Positions 1 to 5,588 are shown, counted from the stretch's first letter. The stretch is 5,637 nucleotides of DNA from Methanomassiliicoccaceae archaeon UBA537 (GCA_002504495.1 DATC01000107.1:1-5637), one strand, 5' to 3'. A program made the numbers and translations. Notes: generated by a model not told the origin, from the sequence alone.

Positions 1-1
1 A

Positions 2-142
2 AATATCGAGGATGAAATCCGGAACAGCCTGCGCCTGATCTCTGCCGATGTTCGGGCGGAACGCCAACCCGCCCGGATCGGCTCCCACCAGAGGATGATG
101 GCGCAGAAATCGAGCCTTCGGACGCCTGCGATCGAATCATGA
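2..142 (+). CDS. 3' end of an unrecognised gene (partial)
   Basis: Frame 2 is open from the window edge to a TGA at 140-142 and gives 46 residues beginning NIEDEIRNSLRL and ending LRTPAIES. Codon third positions are mostly G or C, as in the neighbouring genes, and the composition is charged and soluble with no membrane segment. I do not recognise the family; this is only the C-terminus, so no function is offered. Two minus-strand frames are also open over this short GC-rich stretch, so the assignment rests on codon use and a sensible stop rather than homology. The stop lies 79 bases before the preferred start of the methyltransferase gene, or 4 bases before its alternative ATG at 147, so the two could be co-transcribed. 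Confidence 0.42.
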   Translation, partial: NIEDEIRNSLRLISADVRAERQPARIGSHQRMMAQKSSLRTPAIES

Positions 143-192
143 CAGGATGATTCCGGTAACGAGAATCCTCCGATTCGGACTCAAGGCAAAGG

Positions 193-199
193 CTATACG
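193..199 (+). promoter_or_regulatory. Weak TATA-like box before the methyltransferase gene
   Basis: The sequence CTATACG lies about 26 nt before the ATG at 222. That is the spacing expected for an archaeal promoter giving a nearly leaderless transcript. The match to the archaeal consensus is poor. A purine-rich GGAAGG at 212-217 could instead act as an SD site with a short 4-nt spacer. The stretch 143-221 also holds a small inverted repeat, GAATC-CTCC-GATTC, with no evident role. Confidence 0.25.
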
Positions 200-221
200 T
201 GGAGAGGGCGTGGAAGGCCTC

Positions 222-683
222 ATGGCGGAACCCTGCGTGCATTCGTTCCTATCGATCGTCGGGACGCTGAGCGTCGCGGACGACGGATGCGGAAATGTGA
301 TGCGCGTATATCTGCCGTGCGAGAACCTCGATCCGATGGCCCAGGGCTGCACCGAGGTGCTCCGTACGGCCGAACATCAGATCGGAGAATACCTATCCGG
401 CAGAAGGACGGAATTCGATCTGCCCATATCATTCTCAGGAACGGATTTCTTCAGCGACGTCCTGGACGCCGTATCCGAGATACCGTACGGGGAGACCCGC
501 ACGTACAAGGAGATCGCAGAGGCATCGGGACATCCGGGGGCGTACAGGGCCGTCGGAACGGCCTGCGCCTGCAACCCTCTCCCGATCCTCATCCCGTGCC
601 ACAGGGTGCTGCCGTCCTCCGGAGGCATCGGGAGATACGCCGGAGGAACGGCATTGAAGAGGACCTTTCTGAACTTAGAGAGC
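222..683 (+). CDS. ogt: Methylated-DNA--protein-cysteine methyltransferase, stop codon missing
   Basis: This is a suicide DNA repair protein that moves the alkyl group from O6-alkylguanine (and O4-alkylthymine) to its own cysteine. Counting from the ATG at 222, the N-terminal domain covers about residues 1-72 and the DNA-binding and catalytic domain about 75-153. Visible motifs are IPYGETRTYKEIA (88-100), the helix-turn-helix segment GAYRAVGTA with the arginine finger at R109, N118-P119, the active-site PCHRV (125-129, nucleophile C126), and the closing GGIGRYAGG (134-142). About 154 residues is the normal family length. The ATG at 222 is chosen because an earlier in-frame ATG at 147 would add 25 residues unlike the family. 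Family homology ends at LKRTFLNLE, yet no stop follows. The frame stays open to a TAA at 1668-1670, antisense to the next two genes. I report only the recognisable part; stop loss, a frameshift or a sequence error are all possible. Confidence 0.85.
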
Positions 684-1250
684 GGACTGCGAGCACAGAT
701 CGCGCACCAGTCTCTCGATCTCGTCCGCGTTGGACGAGCCGACCCTGGCTCCCCTGCGCTCCAGCCAGGTCCATCCGCGACGCTCGCATTCCTCCTTGAA
801 TGCAGGGGATGTGACGGCGATGAGTCTTCCGTCGCCGATACCGCCCTTCTCCAGGAACATCCTGAACATGTCATTAGGGACGCACATAACGGTCCTGTCG
901 AAAGGACGTGTGAGGAAGGAGGTCTGCTCCACGTATCCCTTCCTCTTCTCCGCCTCCTCGTATCCGACACGATCCGACATCACGTCCGCGTACGGCATGA
1001 TCTGATAGTTGCCGGGGACGAAGCCGTACTTCGTCGAGATCACACCGAACGAGACGTCGACGAGCTTCCTCCCGGAATCGTCCGTCAGGGCGTCGAGGCG
1101 ATCGACCAGGTTCTTGACCTCGGTGACGCGTCCTCCGAACATGTCCCGTGCGCTGCACAGGCCCTTGCCGAGCATCACCGTGGAATCGTTCGTCACGACG
1201 AGGATCCTCCTCCTCATGACGGTCTCGGTCATCAACGGGGTCCCGGTCAT
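675..1250 (-). CDS. Uncharacterised 191-residue protein coupled to hypD
   Basis: This is a soluble protein with no signal peptide or membrane segment. The first strand RRILVVT (14-20) is followed by CSARDMF (32-38), then GVISTKYGFVPG (69-80) and IMPYADV (84-90), and a C-terminal half containing RLIAVTSPAF (142-151) and a basic, tryptophan-bearing patch near 157-167. The order of a strand, a CSxR-like site, an S-x-KYG strand and a following PY is reminiscent of DUF6884-type proteins. That is a resemblance from memory, not a proven match. The ATG at 1250 is preferred: it shares ATGA with the hypD stop and has AAGAGG (1259-1264) 8 nt upstream. ATGs at 1232 and 1217 are alternatives, and the protein core begins only at about residue 13. 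It stops with TAA at 675, right where the methyltransferase homology ends on the other strand. Translational coupling to hypD hints at a linked role, but no function can be assigned. Confidence 0.78.
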   Translation of the reverse strand: MTGTPLMTETVMRRRILVVTNDSTVMLGKGLCSARDMFGGRVTEVKNLVDRLDALTDDSGRKLVDVSFGVISTKYGFVPGNYQIMPYADVMSDRVGYEEAEKRKGYVEQTSFLTRPFDRTVMCVPNDMFRMFLEKGGIGDGRLIAVTSPAFKEECERRGWTWLERRGARVGSSNADEIERLVRDLCSQSAL

Positions 1251-2338
1251 GATCGGAGCCTCTTGGAACCGAGACGGTACGCTATGGAGCAGTTTCCTTC
1301 GGCCGAGACCATGCACGGTCCGAGGGGGCTCATGGGCTTGCAGGCCTTCCCGAACATCGGGCACTGCTCGGAGGATATGATTCCTCTGAGAACGTCCCCG
1401 CATCTGCATCCCTTCGCCTCGGCCTCGACCTCCGGCGTGAGGGACAGGATGTCCTCATGGACCTTGGTCGCGTCGTGGGCCTCGAACTCCGGCCTGAGGG
1501 CGAGCGCGCTCTTCCTGATGACCGGGAATCCGCGCCATGCGCGGTCGACCGGAACGAACGTCTCGTCCATCAGCCTCCTGGCCATCGGATTGCCCTCCGG
1601 ACGCACCAGGCGGGTGTACTCGTTCTCCACCTCGGCGCGGCCCTCCTTGATCTGCTTGCAGAGCATATAACAGGACATGAGGATGTCCAGGGGCTCGAAC
1701 CCTGCGATGACCTGGGGCACATGATGCTTCCTGGAAACGGGCTCGAACATCCCTGTTCCGGTTATGACCGCCACGTGCCCGGGCATGATGAATCCGTCGA
1801 TCCTGTTCTCTCCAAGATCGAACAGGGTCTCGATGATCGGAGGGCAGATCCTGTGGCAGCTGTAGACGCTGAAGTTCTCCGGACAGTCGTCCTTTCTGAG
1901 AGGGACGCAGGTGGACGGGGCGGTGGTCTCGAACCCGACTCCGACGAAGACCAGCGGCTTGTCGGGCTGGTCCCTGGCCATCTGGACGGCATCGTCGATC
2001 GAGTAGACTATCCTCACATCGGCACCATCGGCCTTGGCTGAGAAGAGGGAGCCTATCGTGGTCGGCACCCTCATCATGTCCCCGAAAGCGGTAACAGTGA
2101 CACCGTTGCGGGCGAGCGTTATGGCATCCGCGATCTCCGCGCTGGTCGTGACGCACACAGGGCATCCAGGCCCCTGGGCTATCGTGACTCCGACGTCGTT
2201 CAGCATCTCCTCGAGACCGAACCTGACGATGGTGTCCTGATGGGTGCCGCAGATGTGCATGAAGCGGGCCTCGACGCCCAGCTCGTCTATGTGCTCGAGA
2301 ATCTTCTTGGCAGTCGCCTCGTCCCTGTACTTGAACAT
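1247..2338 (-). CDS. hypD: [NiFe]-hydrogenase maturation protein HypD
   Basis: HypD is the iron-sulfur scaffold on which, with HypC, the Fe(CN)2CO part of the [NiFe] active site is built in the cytoplasm before insertion into the hydrogenase large subunit. The protein has 363 residues, normal for the family. Conserved sites are CGTH (30-33), GPGCPVC (56-62, C59 and C62 in the CPxC redox motif), GFETTAP (135-141), MPGHVAVITG (185-194) and GFEPLDIL (213-220). The C-terminal region carries the [4Fe-4S] cysteines, with Cys at 311, 313, 326, 333, 342 and 350 in CRCGDV, CPMFG and GPCMVSAEGNC contexts. The ATG at 2338 follows GGAGGT (2348-2353) by 9 nt and gives the family-typical MFKYRDE start. The gene starts inside hypA (52-nt overlap) and its TGA overlaps the next ATG, so translation is probably coupled on both sides. 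No HypC, HypB, HypE or HypF is present in the window. Confidence 0.97.
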   Translation of the reverse strand: MFKYRDEATAKKILEHIDELGVEARFMHICGTHQDTIVRFGLEEMLNDVGVTIAQGPGCPVCVTTSAEIADAITLARNGVTVTAFGDMMRVPTTIGSLFSAKADGADVRIVYSIDDAVQMARDQPDKPLVFVGVGFETTAPSTCVPLRKDDCPENFSVYSCHRICPPIIETLFDLGENRIDGFIMPGHVAVITGTGMFEPVSRKHHVPQVIAGFEPLDILMSCYMLCKQIKEGRAEVENEYTRLVRPEGNPMARRLMDETFVPVDRAWRGFPVIRKSALALRPEFEAHDATKVHEDILSLTPEVEAEAKGCRCGDVLRGIISSEQCPMFGKACKPMSPLGPCMVSAEGNCSIAYRLGSKRLRS

Positions 2339-2721
2339 CGCTCATCGACCTCCTCGATATCCATGCTCCTGACCGAGCACTCCATGCCTCTGACGACCGT
2401 GATGCTCCCTCCGCACTTCGGACAGGAGAGCACCGGTATGGCATGGGAATCATAGTCCGGATCGTCGATCATCCTCGTCGGTCCTTCGTATCCGCACGAG
2501 TCGCATCTGACCTCCACCGGGATGTGCTCGATGACGAGCTCGGATCCCTCCAGGATCGTTCCGCGTGTTACGATCTCATAGGCGAAGCGCATCTGCTCCT
2601 CGCCCAGACTGGTCATGTCCCCGATCATGACATCGACCGAGTTGACCTTCTCCAACCTGTACCTGGAAAGCTCGGCTATGACGGCGTCGACAATCCCGGT
2701 CACGACAGAGACCTCGTGCAT
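2287..2721 (-). CDS. hypA: [NiFe]-hydrogenase nickel-delivery protein HypA
   Basis: HypA is a zinc-containing nickel metallochaperone that works with the GTPase HypB to load nickel into the hydrogenase large subunit. It begins with MHEVSVV; His2 is the conserved nickel ligand, which fixes the start. The structural zinc site is CDSC (C73, C76) and CPKC (C100, C103). The 23-residue spacer between the pairs is longer than in bacterial HypA and fits the archaeal form. Family homology ends around SMDIE (residue 123). The frame then runs on for 21 more residues (EVDERCSST..., basic, ending FSST) over the start of hypD to a TAG at 2287. The tail is probably not functional sequence of its own, since it is hypD DNA read in another frame. 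No SD site is visible before the ATG, which lies 24 nt after the nth stop, so it may be leaderless from an internal promoter or translated by reinitiation. Confidence 0.95.
   Translation of the reverse strand: MHEVSVVTGIVDAVIAELSRYRLEKVNSVDVMIGDMTSLGEEQMRFAYEIVTRGTILEGSELVIEHIPVEVRCDSCGYEGPTRMIDDPDYDSHAIPVLSCPKCGGSITVVRGMECSVRSMDIEEVDERCSSTGTRRLPRRFSST
2348..2355 (-). promoter_or_regulatory. Ribosome binding site deciding the hypD start
   Basis: GAGGAGGT on the minus strand ends 9 nt before the hypD ATG at 2338. Another ATG at 2345, in a different frame, is only 2 nt from this site and would be too close, so the site selects 2338. The element lies within the 3' part of the hypA coding frame. 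Confidence 0.75.
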
Positions 2722-2743
2722 GCACGGGGTAGAGTCGGCGATG

Positions 2744-2753
2744 CTTTAATCCT
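2744..2753 (-). promoter_or_regulatory. Possible weak internal TATA-like box before hypA
   Basis: On the minus strand GGATTAAAGC overlaps the nth stop codon and is centred about 27 nt before the hypA ATG, the right distance for a leaderless start. The hypA start lacks any SD-like purine run, unlike nth, hypD and the gene after hypD, which makes a separate promoter plausible. The match is weak and A/T-rich only over six bases, so this is suggestive only. Confidence 0.22.
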
Positions 2754-3420
2754 CGCGCCGGACTCCGGCCTCGCGGGCATGGATGCAATAGTCCGATACA
2801 GGGCATTCCCCGCAATGAGGATGGCCCGGAAGACATACGACCTGTCCGTGGCGGACCAGGTATCTGTTGATGTCGTTCCACCGGTCCACGGGCGTGATCT
2901 CCATGAGAGCGTGCTCGGTCTGCTCCGGAGTACGGGTGTGCACGAGGCCCATGAGGTTGGAGATCCTGTGGACGTGGGTGTCCACGCAGACGGACGGTAT
3001 CCCCATGGCGTAGGACCTGACGCAGGCGGCGGTCTTTCTCCCGACCATGGGAAGGGATGTGAGGACGTCCGTGTCCTCCGGGACCTTTCCGCCGTATCTG
3101 TCCCTCAGGATCCTGCAGCATTCCACTATCGCGGCCGCCTTCTGATTGGGGAATCCCGCCGGGCGTATCAGCGAGGCGACCTCCGCCGGATCGGCATCGG
3201 CGAGGGCGTCTATCGAATCGAACCTTCCGAAGAGGTTGTCGGATGCCCTGCGCGTGTTGTCGTCGCGTGTGCGTTGCGACAGTATCGTAGCGATCAGCAC
3301 GTGGAACGGATCGGCGGGCCAACAAGGGTTCAGACCCTCCGAGTTCCGGCCAGGATACGCTCCGCCCACGTAGATCCCGGAAAGGATGTCAAGTATCGGA
3401 ACGATCTGCTCTCCAGCCAT
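2746..3420 (-). CDS. nth: Endonuclease III (DNA glycosylase/AP lyase)
   Basis: This is a base-excision repair enzyme that removes oxidised pyrimidines and cleaves the strand at abasic sites. The 224-residue protein has the helix-hairpin-helix LPMVGRKTAA (123-132) with the catalytic lysine K129, the catalytic aspartate D147 in VDTHVHR (146-152), and a [4Fe-4S] cluster loop with cysteines 196, 203, 206 and 212 in the family spacing C-x6-C-x2-C-x5-C. The segment TILSQRTRDDNT (45-56) is the archaeal version. Lysine at 129 argues for a true endonuclease III rather than the thymine mismatch glycosylase Mig, which has tyrosine there. The ATG at 3420 has GAGGGGGTG (3426-3434) just upstream and gives a normal N-terminal helix. 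The start lies 91 nt inside the end of the preceding Mur-ligase frame, so the genes are co-transcribed. The stop is TAA. Confidence 0.95.
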   Translation of the reverse strand: MAGEQIVPILDILSGIYVGGAYPGRNSEGLNPCWPADPFHVLIATILSQRTRDDNTRRASDNLFGRFDSIDALADADPAEVASLIRPAGFPNQKAAAIVECCRILRDRYGGKVPEDTDVLTSLPMVGRKTAACVRSYAMGIPSVCVDTHVHRISNLMGLVHTRTPEQTEHALMEITPVDRWNDINRYLVRHGQVVCLPGHPHCGECPVSDYCIHAREAGVRRED

Positions 3421-4655
3421 CTCAGCACCCCCTCGGCCGTACGGAACGAGCCTGTGGCGAGGACGATTTCGTCCCCTCTGGATTCCAGAGCGGAATCCAT
3501 GGCCTCCTCCACCGATGCGCATACCTTCTCCACACGGATGTGACGCGACACGATCTCCGCCAATCTCTCGGCGGGCATCGCCCTCGGAGACACGGGAGCC
3601 GCGACGAACGCCCTGTCCGCCACGCGAGACAGCGCTTCGGCCACGCCGTCGGCGTCCTTGTCGGAGAGCATCCCTATGACGAGGACGGCCCTGCCGTAGA
3701 TCTCCTCGATGTCGGATGCGAGGCATCTCGCGCCGCCCACGGTATGGGTGACATCGACGACCACGGGATCCGCGAGAAGCTTCTGCATCCTGCAGGGCCA
3801 TGCCGCCTCCTCCAGGCCGCGGTGCAGATTGGGACGGAACCTCTCCTCGAAGTCCGGAAGGGCGTACAGGGCCGCCATGGCCAGAACGGCGTTGCGGGCC
3901 TGATGCCTGCCTGGAAGCCCTATCTCGAACGCCTCCCCGCGATAGTCGGCGACCACGGTGCACGGATCCATCGAGAGGACGCCGACGTCCTCCGAGAATA
4001 TCCTGCGGAGCGGACACCCGATCTCCGACGCATGCCTCTCCAACACGGCGAATACGGAATCCGGGTTAATAGTGACGCACGGGACGCCGGGCTTCATGAT
4101 GCCGGCCTTCTCCGAGGCGATCTCCTCCACGGTGGAGCCTAGGAAAGCCGTGTGCTCCAGCTCGATGTTGTTGATCACCACGGACTCCGGGACGACCACG
4201 TTGGTGGCGTCCAGACGGCCGCCCATGCCGACCTCCACGACGGCGAACTCGGATCCAGCGAGCACGAAGGCCGTGAGCGCGGCCGCGGTCAATACCTCGA
4301 AGGACGTGCAGGGCCTCCCTTCGGCCTCCATCTCCTCCGCCGGGCCTCTGACCGTTCCAAGGACGCTCTCGAGATCCTCCTGCTCGATATCGCGCCCTCC
4401 GATGCGGATGCATTCGCAGATGCTCAGGATCTCGGGAGAGGTGAACATCCCAGCCGAGGCGCCCGATGCAAGAAGTATCGATTCGATCATGGAGCAGACG
4501 GAGCCCTTGCCGTCCGTTCCGGCCACATGCAGGATCCTGAGGCGGTCCTGCGGACGCCCGAGCCTCTCCAGAAGCTCGGCCTCGTTGTCGAGGCCTAGGG
4601 CCATGCCGCGGCCGGAAAGGCCTACGTACCACGCCGTGTTGGGTCCCATTGACAT
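3330..4655 (-). CDS. folC: FolC-like Mur ligase (folylpolyglutamate/dihydrofolate synthase family)
   Basis: ATP-dependent ligases of this family add glutamate to dihydropteroate or to folates. The 441-residue protein shows the FolC entry segment GMALGL (17-22), the P-loop GTDGKGS (46-52; usual form GTNGKGS), FTSPE (71-75), VEVGMGGRLDATN (140-152), IELEHTAFLGSTVEEIA (164-180), SEKAGIMKPG (181-190) with the lysine K183 expected to be carbamylated, LPGRHQARNA (247-256), WPCR (286-289), DVTHTVGGA (301-309; usual form DGAHNPxxA), GMLSDKD (328-334) and ATGSF (400-404). The ATG at 4655 is chosen because GGAG (4665-4668) lies 9 nt upstream and a TATA box lies further out; the ATG at 4676 would be too close to that box. 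Family homology ends near RWLE (412-415). The frame continues about 26 residues over nth. The motif changes leave substrate and exact reaction uncertain. Confidence 0.86.
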   Translation of the reverse strand: MSMGPNTAWYVGLSGRGMALGLDNEAELLERLGRPQDRLRILHVAGTDGKGSVCSMIESILLASGASAGMFTSPEILSICECIRIGGRDIEQEDLESVLGTVRGPAEEMEAEGRPCTSFEVLTAAALTAFVLAGSEFAVVEVGMGGRLDATNVVVPESVVINNIELEHTAFLGSTVEEIASEKAGIMKPGVPCVTINPDSVFAVLERHASEIGCPLRRIFSEDVGVLSMDPCTVVADYRGEAFEIGLPGRHQARNAVLAMAALYALPDFEERFRPNLHRGLEEAAWPCRMQKLLADPVVVDVTHTVGGARCLASDIEEIYGRAVLVIGMLSDKDADGVAEALSRVADRAFVAAPVSPRAMPAERLAEIVSRHIRVEKVCASVEEAMDSALESRGDEIVLATGSFRTAEGVLRWLESRSFRYLTSFPGSTWAERILAGTRRV

Positions 4656-4687
4656 TTGTATTCGCTCCGCGCGCATGACCGGCCCGC

Positions 4688-4696
4688 ATATATTGA
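4688..4696 (-). promoter_or_regulatory. TATA box of the folC-nth-hypA-hypD cluster
   Basis: On the minus strand TCAATATAT (4696-4688) is the most A/T-rich site in the 107-base gap between the synthetase-like gene and folC. A start of transcription about 25 nt downstream would fall near 4665, giving a leader of roughly ten bases that just reaches the GGAG ribosome site. The distance fits the folC ATG at 4655 and excludes the upstream in-frame ATG at 4676. Confidence 0.55.
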
Positions 4697-4713
4697 TAGC
4701 GTCGCCGAACGCG

Positions 4714-4749
4714 AAAAACGGGAAAAAGGATGGACGGGCGGACCCGTCC
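4714..4749 (-). terminator. Hairpin plus double T-tract after the synthetase-like gene
   Basis: Starting 13 bases past the TGA of the minus-strand gene, GGACGGG and CCCGTCC (4749-4743 and 4738-4732) form a perfect 7-bp stem around a 4-base loop. On the transcript it is followed by two runs of five U (4727-4723 and 4718-4714) separated by CCCG. Archaeal termination relies mainly on T-tracts and can be helped by a hairpin, so this should end the upstream transcript. The folC TATA box lies immediately beyond it, supporting two separate transcription units. Confidence 0.7.
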
Positions 4750-4762
4750 TGGAAATGGTTGC

Positions 4763-5557
4763 TCACTCGAAGATGTCCCTGTAGATATGGTCCACGAGCT
4801 CGGAATAGGTCATGCCCTTCTTCTTGGCGCACGCCTTGACGAGATCCATGGTGCCGGATCCGTACTGGGCGGCCTTCTTCCTCTTGTCCGCGATGAACGG
4901 ATACCCGAGGTCCCTGGCAATGTCCCTGAGGAGCATCTTCCTCGAATCGCCGTCGCGGGGCTTCAAGGCGTCGAGGTCCATGGCGTTGACCTGCATCGTC
5001 ACCAAGGGGTCCATGAAAGGGTAGAAGATCTTCTTGTTGAAGTGGTCGGCTACGAGGGTCTCGTGGGGGATCGTGGAGGTTATCAGCTTCCCCAGATCGG
5101 ACTTCCTCATCCTGACAAGCTCGTCGTCGGGAAGGCCGATGTACTTGTTGTAGCCGTAGAACAGCTCGTCCGCACCCTGTCCGCCGATGATGTACTTCTC
5201 GTGGACGGTTCTGCAGACGAAGAACATGGGCAGCTCGAAGGACAGCGTGAGAGGCGAGGAGGTGCCGGTGATGGTGATCATCTCCCTCAGCCTGGCCTCT
5301 ATGTTGTCCTCCGTGATGGGTATGTGGAGCCACGGGAGGCCGAGCTTCTCCGACATCTCCTGAGCCATTACGACATCGTACGACTGGTCGCGACCGGACG
5401 TATAGAGCGTGACGGACCTGGCGTAGTCCTTGGATATGGCGGCCACGAGACCGGAATCGAGTCCTCCGGAGAACGCAACGGCAACATCCTGGTCCTCAAC
5501 ATCGTTCCTGATGGCGGAGACGATCGCCCTTTCCAGATTCTCGAAATCGACAGACAT
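4763..5557 (-). CDS. Stand-alone asparagine-synthetase-type ATP pyrophosphatase domain
   Basis: The 264-residue protein corresponds to the C-terminal synthetase domain of asparagine synthetase B, which adenylates a carboxylate (aspartate) and lets ammonia displace AMP. The PP-loop is SGGLDS (30-35). GGQGADELFYGY (125-136) matches the family's GxGADElFgGY substrate loop, FYPFMDPLV (178-186) matches the conserved P-F-L/M-D segment, and basic residues KRKK (225-228) fall where the enzyme contacts pyrophosphate. The N-terminal glutaminase domain, which would place a cysteine at position 2, is absent: the protein starts MSVDFENL directly before the PP-loop domain. It must therefore use free ammonia, borrow a partner subunit, or act on another substrate. 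It has its own promoter and terminator and is monocistronic here. Some archaea carry such single-domain relatives; the function is not known to me. The start at 5557 sits 27 nt from a TATA box, so it is probably leaderless. Confidence 0.87.
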   Translation of the reverse strand: MSVDFENLERAIVSAIRNDVEDQDVAVAFSGGLDSGLVAAISKDYARSVTLYTSGRDQSYDVVMAQEMSEKLGLPWLHIPITEDNIEARLREMITITGTSSPLTLSFELPMFFVCRTVHEKYIIGGQGADELFYGYNKYIGLPDDELVRMRKSDLGKLITSTIPHETLVADHFNKKIFYPFMDPLVTMQVNAMDLDALKPRDGDSRKMLLRDIARDLGYPFIADKRKKAAQYGSGTMDLVKACAKKKGMTYSELVDHIYRDIFE

Positions 5558-5579
5558 CGGAGAGAGTATCCCGGCCTCC

Positions 5580-5588
5580 GTATAAAGG
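5580..5588 (-). promoter_or_regulatory. TATA box for a leaderless synthetase-like transcript
   Basis: On the minus strand CCTTTATAC (5588-5580) closely resembles an archaeal TATA element and is centred 27 nt before the ATG at 5557. The only strong purine run, GGAGG near 5575-5579, is 17 nt from the ATG and too far to serve as a ribosome site. A leaderless mRNA beginning at or next to the ATG is therefore likely. The remaining bases up to the window edge (5589-5637) hold nothing I can call. Confidence 0.6.

Noticed and set aside
684..1670. A genuine 507-residue methyltransferase fusion protein
   Set aside because: The tail is low-complexity antisense of two well-supported genes; the register opposite the 191-residue gene rarely meets stops because TTA, CTA and TCA codons are scarce in GC-rich genes.
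1455..2453. Minus-strand 332-residue frame over hypD and hypA
   Set aside because: Arg/Ser-rich off-frame reading of hypD; its starting ATGs lie inside hypA and it has no motifs.
3325..3338. Hairpin AGGGT-TCAG-ACCCT as a terminator after folC
   Set aside because: It lies inside nth coding sequence, has only a 5-bp stem and no T-tract.
2443..3543. Long plus-strand open frame of 366 residues opposite hypA, nth and folC
   Set aside because: It is antisense to confidently identified genes and shows no family motif; GC-rich shadow.
3421..4017. N-terminal extension of endonuclease III to 423 residues
   Set aside because: The extension is Arg/Gly-rich shadow of folC; the ATG at 3420 with GAGGGGGTG upstream gives the normal family length.
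3330..4655. Could the Mur ligase be CfbE of coenzyme F430 synthesis, given the nickel-related neighbours?
   Set aside because: The sequence follows FolC landmarks (GMALGL, GTDGKGS, TSP, GMGGRLDATN, LEHTAFLGSTVEEIA) rather than the MurF-like pattern expected for CfbE.
4656..5333. N-terminal extension of the FolC frame to 667 residues
   Set aside because: It reads the synthetase-like gene in a wrong frame (His/Arg-rich), crosses a terminator and promoter, and the family start with its ribosome site is at 4655.
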